NCBI GenBank assembly: GCA_028023455.1
Contig: JAQFVV010000036.1
Span: 6,321,576-6,385,575 of the forward strand
Source: Epiperipatus broadwayi
Taxonomy: Eukaryota > Onychophora > Udeonychophora > Euonychophora > Peripatidae
Reading direction: 5' to 3'
Length of the DNA: 64,000 bases
Shown here: piece after piece, positions 49,105 through 61,800 of the stretch
Numbering within the stretch: position 1 is the first letter of the stretch
How the letters are laid out: each line of letters begins with the position of its first letter
Made by a program: the position numbers and the translations under genes
The notes under the pieces: generated by a model
The model's input: only the letters and a program-made list of their open reading frames with translations
The model's database searches: none
What the model was told of the DNA's origin: nothing

Positions 49105-49533
49105 CCATATTACTTCAAATTTAAGTCATCCTGCAATTTAAGCCACAGTAGGATTTTAAAATTAAAAAAATATATAAAAATGTTCCCGAATAAACTGCTA
49201 TCAACGATTGTAATACTATGCATGCTATAGGATTTTCAAATTGGAAAAAATAAAAGAATAATTTTATAATAGATATTGAAAAATAATAAACATTTTTATT
49301 TACTTAAATATGAATTAAAAGAGAAGTGCAAACAGGAAACTCACAAATAAACTGCTATCAACAATCGTAATATTATGCGCATGCGTAGTGTGTAAAGCGA
49401 AAAACGCAATCATTGTAGAATGGCAGATTGGCAGAAATAAGTTATTAAATATTCACTTTGAATTAAAGCTGCATCATAATTATACATCTTTAAAATTTAA
49501 ATAAAAACCGTGGCTTAAATTCTAAGTAATATG
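49105..49533. mobile_element. Short TIR MITE, TA target site, pogo-like ends
   Basis: TA precedes CCATATTACTTCAAATTTAA at the left, and the right end read inward is CATATTACTTAGAATTTAAG then CCAC, followed by TA. Ends of this type with a TA target recall non-autonomous pogo/Tigger-type elements. A block AATAAACTGCTATCAAC occurs twice inside (49189 and 49345). No transposase. Confidence 0.6.
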
Positions 49534-49539
49534 TATCGT

Positions 49540-51220
49540 CATTTTCTTTTTAAAATTGATCATTACTTCTAACCATTTATTTGATGTTTTTTCCAAATCT
49601 TCTGTTTTAATAAATTTAAAAAATGGGTATTCCATTATAAGGAAATAAGTTTTGCATTAAAATTAGCTATATATAAAGCTGTTGTTTTATCTAATTTATT
49701 GTACAAAACTAAGAAATGAATACTCTATTGTTTTAATAGCAAGGCTATAGCAAAGTTTCTTTTAAATATGCTCTGAAAGGGGAAAGATTATAAAACAGAA
49801 CAATGTGTTCCTTAATTTGAAGGTTGTAATACTATACAATCCACTGTTATAAAACATATCTTCATTGGATTAGATGTTTCAAATAAATAAACTAAACAAG
49901 ACTTTTTATAAAAGCATTTCATAGTGTATTGGAGTACAGTTTTTGTGGAAGAAATAGGCCCCATTTATACTATAAGCATAATCTCAAAAACATTAAAGAA
50001 ATGCAATATAGAGAACTTCCATTGGAAAAGTATCACAAAGAATAGAATAAACTGCAATATAATTAGAATGGCATTAAAGTATTTTAGAAAAAAAGTTTTT
50101 GGGATGCAAAATGTCAAATGAACTCAAAAATGAACCACCAAGTTCTATATAGGGACTTATTTGTACTTCTCAAATTGGTTTTGAAATGGCATACTCATTT
50201 ATCAATGGCTGGTGATAGACAGATATGATTACACATGTTTATCTATGTTTTGATCAGATCTTAAGATTGTTTTTAATATACTTCTTTTACCACTTATTGT
50301 CCCTTCAAATCTAGTAAATGTAACTAGAAAATGAACAAAATCATAGGATATGGTCAAGACTATACAGGAAGTTAACTTAAATAGAAATTGTGTTTCTATA
50401 CTTTTTAGAGTCTCAACTGTTTGTTTATCCATGCTGCTGATGACATAAATAAGTATCCAATAAGAAATTACTTTAACTTTTTTCATCAATCATGGTCACT
50501 TACATATTTTAAGATGTGTGTATAGTGCATATGTAAATAATGATATCATTACATACATACATGATGTTTAACTAAATAATTATTTGCACATATAAATATA
50601 GAGATGTAAAAAAAATTGAGATTCCTACAATAAAACAAAGTTTGTAAAGAAAATGAATATGTGAAAGATTATTTATATATCAAAATAAAACTGACGGTGA
50701 AAAAAAAGAAAATTGTATACCTACTTTAAGATGCTAGATAAATTAATAGTAAGAGAGAAGCACAACATTTAAATCAGGATTATTATACATATATTAGAAT
50801 TGTTTATCAACTAAACATTTAATTTCATTTTCAAATAATAAAAACAAATAGTAATAAGTTACTGATATGAATTCAGAGAAAAAAATTTAATTGGAATTTC
50901 TTTATAATAAAAAAAAAAAATACATATTAAAAGAAGAAAAAAATCAATAATGCAAAACAAAATATATATTCAAATATTTTCTTCGTGTATATATAGTTTT
51001 CTAAAAATATTTTTCAATATAATACTTTTTCAAAACTAACAATAGGATTTTAAATGTCAACATGATTATGTTTTCTAATATCTTTAACTCTTATTATATT
51101 ATTTTTAAATTTAACTAGTTTCAAATAAACATATTTATATAGTTTCATACATATATTTACAATAACATTAAAACAGTATGTTATAATTATGTAAATTAAT
51201 ACCCTATACAGGCTTAAACT
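49540..51220. other. No supported feature
   Basis: Contains frames of 65 and 86 codons (49924-50121 plus, 50229-50489 minus) without motifs. AT-rich. Confidence 0.45.
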
Positions 51221-51224
51221 TGCA

Positions 51225-51450
51225 TATATATGTAATGTATGCGGGATTCGAACTCAGACTTTCACATGACCCTCAACTCTTCATGCCATTTCATATTGCT
51301 GACCTACCTGATCATACACATGTTGAAAAGATAAATAATCATCAATAAAAGTATTTAGTGCTAAACCAGCACTCATCAGTTGATCCCGATTACCATCTGC
51401 GCACATATATACAATCAGTGCTCAGCTTTATATTAAGATAGCCAATGATT
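51225..51450 (+). repeat. Fold-back family A, single-arm copy
   Basis: GGGATTCGAACTCAGACTTT, then GATCATACACATGTTGAAAA, AACCAGCACTCATCAGTTGA and AATCAGTGCTCAGCTTTATA, then TTAAGATAG, follow the left arm of the 11.1 kb element without an opposing arm. GATTCGAACTC resembles a pol III B box but has no tRNA context. Confidence 0.65.
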
Positions 51451-52032
51451 ATTTTCTGCTGATTCATATGGAATTAAAAAGCAAGAATAATAATTGTTTA
51501 CCAACATACTTTTGGACACATTTTTTTAAAGATATTATTAATATTAAAGTTTTTTTTTTTTACTAGTAGGTGGAAGGAATCTTAAAAACTTAAAATTTTT
51601 AAATATTTCATTTTACACATTAAAAAGGTAAATCATAGATTCAGCATCCAGAGAAGTGTAACACTGTTTTTCGCAGTGGTCAAGTTTAGCATCCATAGCT
51701 TAATTGATTAGAAGGTTGTCCTAAATTCAACATGTATGAATCTAAATGTCCTTTAATTCAATTCCTATACTGGTATTAGCACTGGTAGAGTCAACAACTG
51801 CTGAAGAAAAGAGGAGAATAATGACATTTGAAATCTCATGTTAAATACTAACCTGTATGCTATCTCTAATAGCTGAATGTATTTGAAAAGTTTAAATAAA
51901 GTTTGACTTTTTTCAATAGTTCAACATATAATTATAATTAAAATACCATAACACACAAAGTTTCAGGTAAACAATACTAGTATAACATTCTTATTAGAAA
52001 TTAAGATATATTATATTATTATTATTTTTGTA

Positions 52033-52229
52033 GTAAATAGTCTATTATTATTTATAAAGCATGGTCTGCATACGTAATATTATAAAGAAAGAACAAACCT
52101 CCAGTCATGCACTTTTTAAACTTATGTTCATAGGTGAGTGCATGTAAATTTGTAAATGCACATGACTGGAGATTTCTTCTTTCTTTATAATATTATATAT
52201 GCAGTCTATGCTATATAAATAATAGATTA
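52033..52229. mobile_element. Small fold-back element, about 75-bp arms
   Basis: GTCTATTATTATTTATAAAG and ACGTAATATTATAAAGAAAG, then CTCCAGTCATGCACTT, mirror GCACATGACTGGAGATTTC, CTTTCTTTATAATATTATA and AAATAATAGATT on the right. A half copy, with CATGTAAATTCATAAAAGTG then CGTGATCAGAG, lies near 52455-52530. Confidence 0.75.
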
Positions 52230-52629
52230 ATTATTGCAGTAAATTGAAAATTTATGATATATTTTATCACAGGTGGCTAAAAACGAGATACTACCTATTT
52301 CCTGCTATAGAACAAGTTTGTACAATTCAATTAACAATTTATAACTCAGGCAAGCAATAGATTGAAGCCCTGATTTCAGTGTAGTAGCAAATATTGGCTT
52401 ATATATGCATAAGACTTACATATAAGAATACACTTATGCTTTTCAAACTGATGGTCATGGGCTAGTGCATGTAAATTCATAAAAGTGCGTGATCAGAGAG
52501 TCATTCCTCCTTTGTACTATAATAATTTTTACTTTTTTACAATCATTGCATCAATCATTATCTGATTAGTGTAATTAATAATTAAATATTCATCATATAG
52601 AGCCTAGATGCAATAATACTTTAGATAAT

Positions 52630-52985
52630 ATTCACTAAGGCTATAAACCTCAAGACTATGCATGTGAAAATGTGAAGGTAGGGACCTCTACAGGTAATAG
52701 ATTTCTAACTATAAGATCTTTCCACTGACTTGCTATAAATCGAAAGATTTCACGAGTACTAATGTGTAATAGGAATCGTGGACTTAATCAGTGAAGTATT
52801 GAATAGTTTCACACTCTTAGATCTAACCACTTCAGCATCATCTATTCATATAGAAAGTGGGTTGAAGTAAAAAAGGTTTACCTTCTTTTTTTCCAAAGTG
52901 TAAGCTTGTGGCTAAGACCTGTAGAGGTCCCTACCTTCACATTTTCACGTGCATATTCTTGAGGTTTATAACATTAGTAAATATT
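52630..52985. mobile_element. Fold-back arrangement of family M with about 70-bp inverted ends
   Basis: The left end, GGCTATAAACCTCAAGACTA then GAAAATGTGAAGGTAGGGAC and CTCTACAGG, is inverted at 52920-52975 (CCTGTAGAGGTCCCTACCTT and on to CTTGAGGTTTATAAC). The interior on the minus strand has the family M blocks TGATTAAGTCCACGATTCCT and TGAAATCTTTCGATTTATAG. So this is the same family as at 7.6 and 27.3 kb, but with both ends inverted. Confidence 0.75.
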
Positions 52986-52989
52986 ATTT

Positions 52990-53885
52990 ATGTAATTAAC
53001 GTGCATTTAAATAAATTTATAATTACTACTTTAAATAATACTTTAACTTGAATCTAGATTCAAATCTGAACTGAATAAACTTGAAAAGAAATAGGAATCT
53101 CTTGAGATAGATAATCCCTAATAAAACCAACCAACCATCCAATATTGAATAGTAAATGTGTATCCAATTACTTCACTAGATAATAATATCAATTATAAGA
53201 ATCACTCAAATCTTCACTATCTGACAATTGATAACTCTGATCATCATTTCTTAATATGTGGGATTTGCAAAGTTTTTGTCCTGCATTGATTTATTTAAAT
53301 TATTTTTCAATTTGACAAATCCCTTTTTAAATGAATATTTTTATGCTAAGTAAAATCTCTTATTATTTAGCTTTGATAGTTAATACTAACAAAATCATAT
53401 AACTTTTTCTGCCTTCTCTTAACATGTGCTTTCAAATCATTTTTTTACATTATCCAATGTCATATGTTACAAGCTTAAGTAATCAATATACTATAGATGG
53501 TAATGCTGTTCAAACCAGTTTTTGATTATACTCTTCATCAATAAGAACTTTAAATTCAAATCTGGAATTAATGCACTTATCCATTTACAAGATAGCAATT
53601 TTTTATATTATGAACTAATACAATGAATTCAATCCAACATTTATTTAATTATATATATTTACCACTAGGTCAGGTAATAACATATTTTTATATCTTCACT
53701 GCTATACTAATTACCATAATGTGTCCATTGATTATTCACATTTATAGTAAATAGCTCCTGATTAGAGTAAAGATGACTATTTTTGAAATTATATATCAAA
53801 AATAAGGATGCATTGTTGTTTTTATATTTTTTTTTATTTTTTTAATTGCTCCTTCTTAGTATAGCAAATAAATTAACACATCTGA
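52990..53885. other. No supported feature
   Basis: AT-rich sequence without recognised genes or repeats. Confidence 0.45.
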
Positions 53886-53889
53886 ATGA

Positions 53890-54317
53890 TTATTAAAACA
53901 GGCAAAACTCTCCATACAGTAGTGCCACTCAGTGCAAGCCAGAGTAATCAATGGATGCCAGAAGGCTTGTTCATAAAAACCCTATCTAGTGCCTACTCAT
54001 CCAATATCATAACTAGTTTCTAGCTTGTGGCTTGCATCAGTGATGAGCCTTGGATCTGAGAGCACTGCACATAAATCTTAGGATCTAATGCAACCGTCCA
54101 GCAGCCACCTTTTATCTCTACTTAACTACAAAATTATAAGCACTCTCAGATCCAAGACTCATCACTGACAAATGCCACAAACTAGAAACTAGTCTGGGGA
54201 TATTGGATGAGGATGCATTAGATAGAGATTTTATGCACAAGCCTTCTGGCATCCATTAATTAATCTGGCTTGCGGTGATTGGCACTGTTGTATGGAGAGT
54301 TTTGCCTGTTTTAATAA
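53890..54317. mobile_element. Fold-back element, family B, about 190-bp arms
   Basis: Starts TTATTAAAACAGGCAAAACT and ends with its inverse (GTTTTGCCTGTTTTAATAA). Inside, CTCCATACAGTAGTGCCACT, TGGATGCCAGAAGGCTTG, CTACTCATCCAATATC, TTGGATCTGAGAGCACT are mirrored by AGTGATTGGCACTGTTG-type, CAAGCCTTCTGGCATCCA, GATATTGGATGAGGATG and CACTCTCAGATCCAAGAC. The unit's single-arm form at 56316 shows that the fold-back is one arm duplicated in inverted orientation. Confidence 0.85.
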
Positions 54318-54375
54318 CAGTTATGAGCAAGCATAAGAAATGGTGATCATGTGATGTTTAGTGGTTTAGCATCTG
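54318..54375 (+). repeat. Family B right-end segment
   Basis: TTATGAGCAAGCATAAGAAA then TGGTGATCATGTGATGTTTA repeats the 3' end of the single-arm copy at 56316-56555, placed after the inverted arm. Confidence 0.75.
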
Positions 54376-54463
54376 CATGATATCAAAGCATGATTTTCCT
54401 TTAGCTTTCTTAGTTTTCCATTTTGAGCTATAATAAATATTTTCTCGTGCCCCATATGAATGC

Positions 54464-54493
54464 CTTTATTATTTATTTATTTATTTATTTATT
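54464..54493. repeat. (ATTT)n microsatellite
   Basis: Short tandem ATTT run. Confidence 0.85.
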
Positions 54494-55600
54494 ACAAAAT
54501 AGCAAGAATTTTTTTTTTCAAAAAGTAGTTATAAACTTTAATCACTAACTTCTTAAATATATTTTCAATTTTATTGAATTGTTTATATAAGTTAATAATA
54601 CTTAACAGAAACAGCTAATAGAAACTTTTTGAAAGAAACTATAAAATACATCAGTAGTAAGTTAAACTGGTCGTAAATTTTTCTGCAATTTTATATATTT
54701 GATTATAAAAATATAATGCAGATATAAAAATAAAGTAATATAAATATCAACATATAATAGTAATTTCATAAAATATATATTTGTGATATTTCTAATCACT
54801 GTTATATATTGATATTTGTATTATCTTATTAAAAAATTATATGGAGAAACAACAGCTTAATGGATTTTCTTTATTTTTATATTTGATGATAAAAAATAAA
54901 TTAATATAATATATGGAATATATTATAACTATCTATATAATAGACATTATAACTTGTGATTACTGTTATTACTTAACATTTACATGTGATATCAATTTAA
55001 GTTTTTATAGTCCATACATACTAATGTATAAATCCTATAGTTAATAAACAATGTATATAATTTATGTAGAGTATATAATGATAAATTTAAATACAGAGAT
55101 TTTAGAAATGATTTTAAAAATATACAAGTTTAAATTATATAAATGTAATCATAACTTATGTAAAGTAAGTTTATTGACTTTAATTAACTAATAAAAATAT
55201 GATTTCTATTGGCCCTCAAAATTAAAAGCCTGTGGAGATTTGCTTTTATTTTAAATGGATAATGTTTAATATATAAGTAATCATGGTTTTGTTTTCTGGA
55301 AGAGAATGACACTTCACTAACAATTGTAAAAGCTAGATAATAACTATAGTTATACTTTTATTTTTAGTTAGTGCATTGATACTCATTTGATTAGCCCAGA
55401 TGAATCTGTGATTTTTGCACTTAAGATAAATAAACACTTATTGATTATTATTCAATGATTACCTAAATTGAATATGCTCCTTTTACTTGAAAAAATTATT
55501 CTAAGCTAGTTAATATCCTGAAAAAAAAAATTATTATTCACCTCATGACATTTGAAATTCTAAAAAAAAATCCATTATTTCAAAACAGAGGAGGTTTGAA
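54494..55600. other. No supported feature
   Basis: Very AT-rich; no genes or recurring repeats recognised. Confidence 0.45.
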
Positions 55601-55607
55601 AAAAGCT

Positions 55608-55640
55608 CTGATGAAAACTGCTGGACAGTCGAAACAGTAA
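55608..55640 (+). ncRNA. Hammerhead-ribozyme-like motif, second copy of the 43.0 kb type
   Basis: CTGATGA, AAACTG-CTGGA-CAGTC, GAAACAGTAA. Stem II is ACTG/CAGT, with an A-C mismatch where the 43.0 kb copy has G-C. The following AATAAAGAAGTTTTC parallels the 43.0 kb flank, so both are copies of one element's end. Confidence 0.45.
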
Positions 55641-55707
55641 GGAAAATAAAGAAGTTTTCTAAGAAAAATTGTTTGCATTGAAGTGTATATAAAAGAAGAT
55701 ATTATAA

Positions 55708-55709
<2 letters not shown>

Positions 55710-55786
<77 letters not shown>
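55710..55786. repeat. (AT)n microsatellite
   Basis: About 77 bases of pure AT. The Ile-Tyr ORFs on both strands are artefacts. Confidence 0.97.
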
Positions 55787-55789
<3 letters not shown>

Positions 55790-56312
55790 TCATATCATTA
55801 TTTAAAGCATTTTTTTCTCTCCCATCAGGTTTATTATCAATATACATCAAATACTTAAACAAAAAAATACAAAAATCTTATAATAATAAAATGTTTACTT
55901 ACCTACAATCAAGACCCCATGTAAAAAAAGTATCCCATAATTGTTGCTAGGTGCAAGATATGAGATAAAAAAGCATGTGTTGGCCAGTTGGAACAGCAGA
56001 TGTTGCGGCTCCTCCCATGTTGTGCAAGTAACCATCTCAATGAGAATCTTATAAACAATGTTACTATCACTTTGATTCACATTCAGTACTTCTAAAGTAC
56101 TTGTATTCATTTCATTTGAGCAATGTTGTTGGTTTCATCACTGTAATATACAAATAATTAATCAAATTTAACAGCAAATAAACATTGGTTAATTAAAATG
56201 CTTTTTAATTAATTAATTAATTAATTAAAATCAATATTAATGGCTAAAGTTTAGCTAGATGTATTCTCAAATTAATTATTAATATTAATAAATATTAAAA
56301 ATATATCATCTC
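55790..56312. other. No supported feature
   Basis: Includes a short (TTAA)n-like run near 56206-56226. Nothing recognised otherwise. Confidence 0.45.
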
Positions 56313-56315
56313 AAA

Positions 56316-56555
56316 ACAGGCAAAACTCTCCATACAGTAGTGCCACTCAGTGCAAGCCAGAGTAATCAATGGATGCCAGAAGGCTTGTGCATAAAATCCC
56401 CATCTAGTGCCTACTCATCCAATATCTCCAGACTAGTTTCTAGATTGAGGTTTCCATCAATGAGAAGCTTTGGATCTGAGAGTACTGCACCTACATCTTA
56501 GTGCTTATGAGAAAGCATAAGAAATGGTGATCATGTGATGTTTAGTGGTTTATAT
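56316..56555 (+). repeat. Family B, single-arm copy
   Basis: AAACAGGCAAAACTCTCCAT, then GGATGCCAGAAGGCTTGTGC, CCAATATCTCCAGACTAG, TTGGATCTGAGAGTACTGCA and finally GTGATCATGTGATGTTTAGT. It is colinear with the left arm and tail of 53890-54375 but lacks the inverted arm. Confidence 0.85.
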
Positions 56556-56694
56556 CATCTCAACAAGCACTTAGTTTATCATAATTAGAATAATGGATTT
56601 GAGAATTAAATTCCAAATCAAACTTCCTGCCACTTCTAAACATCAAATTTCAAATGACTTTCTCATTACCTAATCATTAATTTATATATATATT

Positions 56695-57560
56695 GTAATG
56701 GGATGGGGGTATCGAAAGTGGTAAAAAGTGGATGGAAACAAGTTTGAACTGGGTGATGGCAAAATCATCATCACTCCCAGTCCATTTAAAATGTAAATAC
56801 AAATATCAATAATTTACAAAAGTATATTTAATTATAGAATATTTAAGGGGAGCATGAGATCAAAATCTCTGTGAGCATTGTGAGATCAGACAGCTAACTC
56901 AGAAGAGCAACTAAAATAACTATACATCAATCATATATCAACCAGCATTATAAAGTAAAAGTACTCAAGAAAAATAACCATCCATCATCATCATTGATGA
57001 AAATAAACAAATCAGTATAAAATCAGTACAACACATCAACAGTCAACCTTGTGACTGGATTGGAAATGAGTCTTCTGTAGACCAGGCTAACTACTGAGCC
57101 TTTGCCAGCTTGGGAAATTATTTAACCATTAATTTGGAGGCACAAACTAAGTGCTAATCCATTAGAATACATAAGCAGAAAATCTAAACAATAATGCTGG
57201 GACATTAAAACATGCTGATTATCATCAATGCACAGGCCAATTAGTACCATTAATGTATTGGCCAACTATAAACTTAAATTTTAAATAAGACAACTAAAAT
57301 AAAATATAGTGCATGGGCTTTAAAGAGTATCCTCTTTTGCACCAACCAGGATGATGATTGATAATATCTGGATGCCCAAAGCACTAAACACATCCCCATT
57401 TATCCATGTCCGAATCTAGCTCAGAGAACACAAGCTCTATTACTGAATGTGAACAAGAGATGATGAAATACAATTTTAACAATTAAATAAGTTTATTAAT
57501 AACAATAAAAAATGGTATTTAAGGTCTTATAGGTTAAGGGTTCTGATTTTGAATGGTATA
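56695..57560. other. Unclassified, somewhat less AT-rich block
   Basis: Begins near TGTAATGGGATGGGGGTATC and contains GACCAGGCTAACTACTGAGC and similar non-simple sequence. No ORF or second copy in the window. It could be an LTR, UTR or old DNA element; there is no basis to choose. Confidence 0.25.
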
Positions 57561-60485
57561 CAAAATTATATACACAGCTAAAGTTATTACATTGTTTTAC
57601 AATATTTCTCAATCAATTTCTACAAACGCATATATATATTCGTACACAGATGCACATTTTATAATATATAAGGAAGACATTTCAATTAAACATAAAATAA
57701 TTATTACATTTGTGATTTACATCATTACTATTCAACATTTAAATCATTACATTGATTTATATATATATGTGCACACAGACGCGCAATTTATAATATACAA
57801 TTAATATTCACTAACAAAAAAAATGATTAAATTGTACATATATCTTGTAATTGACAAGCATTGGTATCTGCAATTCAATTGACAGATATACACATACATA
57901 CATGCGTGTGTTTTCTGAACATATTTAATTTTTACATAAAAATAATACATGATTAAGCTTTTAAATAATACAAATACTTATGCTAGGTTTACTACAACAC
58001 GTATATAGAATCACACAGATTATTAGCAAATTTAATTTTGTCAAATAACAATACTTTTATAATTAATAATTTCATAAAATTTACATTCTTGTTATGACAA
58101 TAAAAGTTATTTTCACAATTATTCATTGTTCAAAATGTATAAATTCCTTTTCTTATTTTATAGTAAGTTCCACTCTTTATTGATTAGTTTCTAAAAAGAA
58201 ATAAATACTATCAATTTTTCTTTCTTTTAAAACAAAGTTATTTGCTTGTTTGCTGTACTTTTAAAATGTCTCTTTTTCTCTTTTTAATAAATGAAAGATA
58301 ATATTGTTTTATAGAATCCAAAAAATATATAAATTTAAAAATGTCTTTCTGCTTGATTAGTTAATGCTGATTAAGTAGGCAAGGTGAGATAGTAAAAATG
58401 AATATGTAAACTGCAGCTCTCCACGCCATGATAAGCAGAGAGCCAAGCTGGACTATCAGTACACAAAGCTCCATGACATCATGAGAAAATACCTCATTTT
58501 TAAGCACTGCCCCTTCTAAGTACCTAGACAGATCATCCTCAAAGAGTAGTATCCAGAAAAAAATAAAAGGCATTGTGCCAAACCTGCTCATCTCTGTGAG
58601 ACTTAGGGGTATAGATGACGTCTATTCATGAGACCAAGGCCTATTCATGAGGCCTACTTACACACTGCTGGACTACTCTGGGAGATCAATATCTAGGTCT
58701 AGACAGTGCCAAGCATATACTTCGGAGCATCATGAACACACCACATCCAAACAGCTCTGTTCAACTATACACCCACCATAAGCATAAAAAGTAAAAATTC
58801 ACGCATCACTTTCAAAATGTAATTTTACATATGTGTGTGCATGTGTGCACATGCTGACGTTTACATCCTATTTTAACTTAACAGCAATAATATTATATTT
58901 TCATTATTAAATTCTTTAGAAAATATGCACAAATTTTATACATATACGTGTCTGTATAAACAAAATATAGATATACTGTAATTTAAAATTAGTTTCAATT
59001 TATAAGTTCTTTTTTTCCTTAAAAAAAAGTATAGTCAATTTTTGACAGGTATTTGTTGATTAATTATCAACGTTTTTAAATTAAATTATTGAATCATCGA
59101 TTCTTTACTTTTTTTTTTATATAAATTTTTCAAAATAAGATCCAAGAGGATTATTGTTCAGAAACATATCTTTTGCCTTTAATGATCAATGAATTATTCT
59201 TGACTCTTAATTATAATTCAAGCTAAATTACTTTATATTCTTTTAAAATATATAAATTTTTAACCGACTTTAAAATAATATTGTTCTATATATGTCTTTT
59301 AAATGAATTCTTTTAAAATAACTCACCAGCTATATATACATTTATCTGTGTTTTTCTGCATATATCTGATGCGGCATACGTGTAATTAATTCTTCATTCA
59401 GCTGGTGTTTCTTTTGGGCAAGTTGTTTTTTGGTCAATCCAGGTTTGTTGTCATCATCACATAAAAGTACATAATTCAGGTATGGTTGGCTTTTTTTTCC
59501 TACTGTAGTCAGTTCCACTTATACTTGGTTTTTGTAAGTTTCAGGTCAGCAGGCTGTTTTCCAGAACACCTTTAAGGCTATGAAATACAAAGAATCTTGA
59601 CCCGTTTCCTCCATGTAAATTCAAACTCCTGCTAAGGAAAACAGTCTACTATCTTGCCTTCTTACATCCTCATGGCAGTTCTCTTGATAATTATTCTAGC
59701 CATCTTTGCAGCTAGCTTTTAAATGGCCATTTTCTGCTACAGTTACCAACTCTTCACAAAATACTTGAGCCAACTTTACAGCTAGCTCTTATGCTAACTC
59801 TTATAGAACTGCAAGCCAAACTGTTCTCTTTAAAATCACTCTCCAGACTGACTGATATTTTTTATCAGCCCTTTTATAAAATCATCTAAGGTGATAACAT
59901 CTTGATTAAAAACAGAGTTTTTATTTTTAGCTCTCTAATCCCTTTGAAAACATATACATGTTTTAATTAATTAAAAAAATTTGAAAACAATATTGTGTTT
60001 TTAGTACAATCAGAATAATAATGATAATAATACAACATTTATATTTATTCAGACCTTTTAAAAGTTTAATTTATAAAACAATTTTTATTTTAAATCAGAG
60101 TTATTATTTAACACATTACTTATTATTATTTTATTTTAGGAAATATTAGAAAAATATCTACAAAAATTTATGTCTGTGTTTATTTCTACTTTTCCTTTAT
60201 TTTACTTATATATTTATGCACACATACTATATTAGTGTATGCTATGTAAGCCAATTGGTTACAATATATATATATATATACTCTCTTTGTGTTAGTGAAG
60301 AATATGATAACTCCTAACTCAAGTCATACTTTATATAACATGCATGTTATTCATTAAATATGATAAGAAAAATTAAACTTTTTTAAAGTTGAAAATAAAT
60401 ATTTTAAAAGTCTATTAAATAACTTCCACACTACTATATTTTCTTTTGAAAATATAAGAAAGATACAAGAAAAGGCAGATGACCC
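57561..60485. other. No supported gene; two mixed-composition patches
   Basis: 58370-58800 and 59380-59900 are less AT-rich than the rest (for example CCCTTCTAAGTACCTAGACA and GCCATCTTTGCAGCTAGC), but they lack open frames, splice-site context I could trust, or copies elsewhere in the window. Confidence 0.35.
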
Positions 60486-60489
60486 AAGA

Positions 60490-60545
60490 TGCATTTTATG
60501 CTGAACCAGCACTCATCAGTTGGCCAAGGTTACCATCTCTTTATA
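60490..60545 (+). repeat. Fold-back family A fragment
   Basis: GCTGAACCAGCACTCATCAG then TTGGCCAAGGTTACCATCTC matches the block at 51370-51400 and 11200. Confidence 0.5.
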
Positions 60546-60619
60546 TAAAACTTTATAGAAGTGTTATTATTCTTATGTCTTCTCCTTTACTTTTTTTGCA
60601 TTTCTTCATATATTCATAT

Positions 60620-60860
60620 TGTAACAGTCAAGTTTGTACATTCGCGTAACAGAATTCAGAATCCAAGCAAAAGAGACCGAAGCTGATCAGACTAGGACTG
60701 TAACATCCCGAGTCCGACCGCACTTCAACTCGTAAACCAGGATTCCAAGACTCACGACCTTACGAATGACCACCTTGAAATTACACGTAGTATATCTCTT
60801 TCCACACGGCCGACATAGGTCACAGAGAAGCAATGAGACTCTGATAATTAAAAGAGAGGT
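60620..60860 (+). repeat. LTR-like repeat family L, better-preserved copy
   Basis: Starts TGTAACAGTCAAG and contains GAATCCAAGCAAAAGAG and GAGTCCGACCGCACTTCAAC. It is the inverse of 48420-48649. Its GC content is clearly above the surroundings. If it is an LTR, its other end and any internal region would lie to the right, but no pol or gag frame was seen to 64000. Confidence 0.5.
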
Positions 60861-61379
60861 TCTTAATTGACTAAAATATCACTAAATTTAATTTAACTTA
60901 ATGCATAGTTTTCACATATATAGACTATAAATAGTAATTAGAATTGGATTGAATTAGATCAATAACGAAACAGAGAACGAAATACATTAAATTAATTATA
61001 TATTTATTTACAAATGGCATGAAATTGATCAGTTTTACACATTTCATCGTCGAATGTACAAACATTGGGTGGATAAGAAAACACATTCTCTTTTTATATA
61101 CAATTATAAATAGCTTTATATAAATAATTTTTATACAATTCAAAATAGCTTTAGATAAATACTTTCATTTAATTTTCATAAATGGGTTTGACATGTGCCC
61201 ATCTTATGAGTTGCTTTTCAATTAATACATAATTAATCACTACGTTATGTCTATAGATCTCGATGAGCCAAATCCTATTACATTTGTGGCTGGTATATAA
61301 ATAATTATATTAAACTTTGATCATGAATTTATTTACTAAAATACCCATATATAATTTAATAACGAGCGCAAAAACCAGC

Positions 61380-61800
61380 TCAAGTAATGATCGATCGAAC
61401 ATGGCTTTCGAGAGAAACTTTCAGAATGCTGAAAGCATTACATAAAGGTGGGAGAGTTGGCTGAAATAAGATTTTACCAATGCACTATGGCACAGGTAAA
61501 CAATAATAGGAAAAGTCGCTCTGCGGATGGATGAAATAACTTCAGGGTTCTTGCAACAAACGCCGGTACCCTGTAACCGATCGCAATGCTGCGTGAAAAG
61601 GAACATTGTGTTCAGGAATGGCGGGGGTCTTATATGCTAACCTGGCCTTGGCTCAGGCTTCGCTACTGCTCTACCCTATAAGAGAAGATGTGCTGGCAAC
61701 GCCGTGGCTCCATCTTAAGATACGTATATTACGTATAGCAGCAAAACGAGAATATTTTTATAAAATAATATCACATCCGCCAAGCAAAGAATAGTATATT
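61380..61800. other. Mixed-composition patch, unclassified
   Basis: Less AT-rich, with CpG-containing segments such as ACGCCGGTACCCTGTAACCG. Short ORFs on both strands (61 and 62 codons) show no recognisable motif. It could belong to the repeat that starts at 60620, or be a host promoter or exon; undecided. Confidence 0.25.

Noticed and set aside
55659-55950. Ile-Tyr repeat proteins on both strands
   Set aside because: Produced by the AT dinucleotide run.
61606-61794. Small protein with Ala/Leu-rich N-terminus resembling a signal peptide
   Set aside because: Sixty-two codons, no conservation evidence, and the frame runs into AT-rich sequence.
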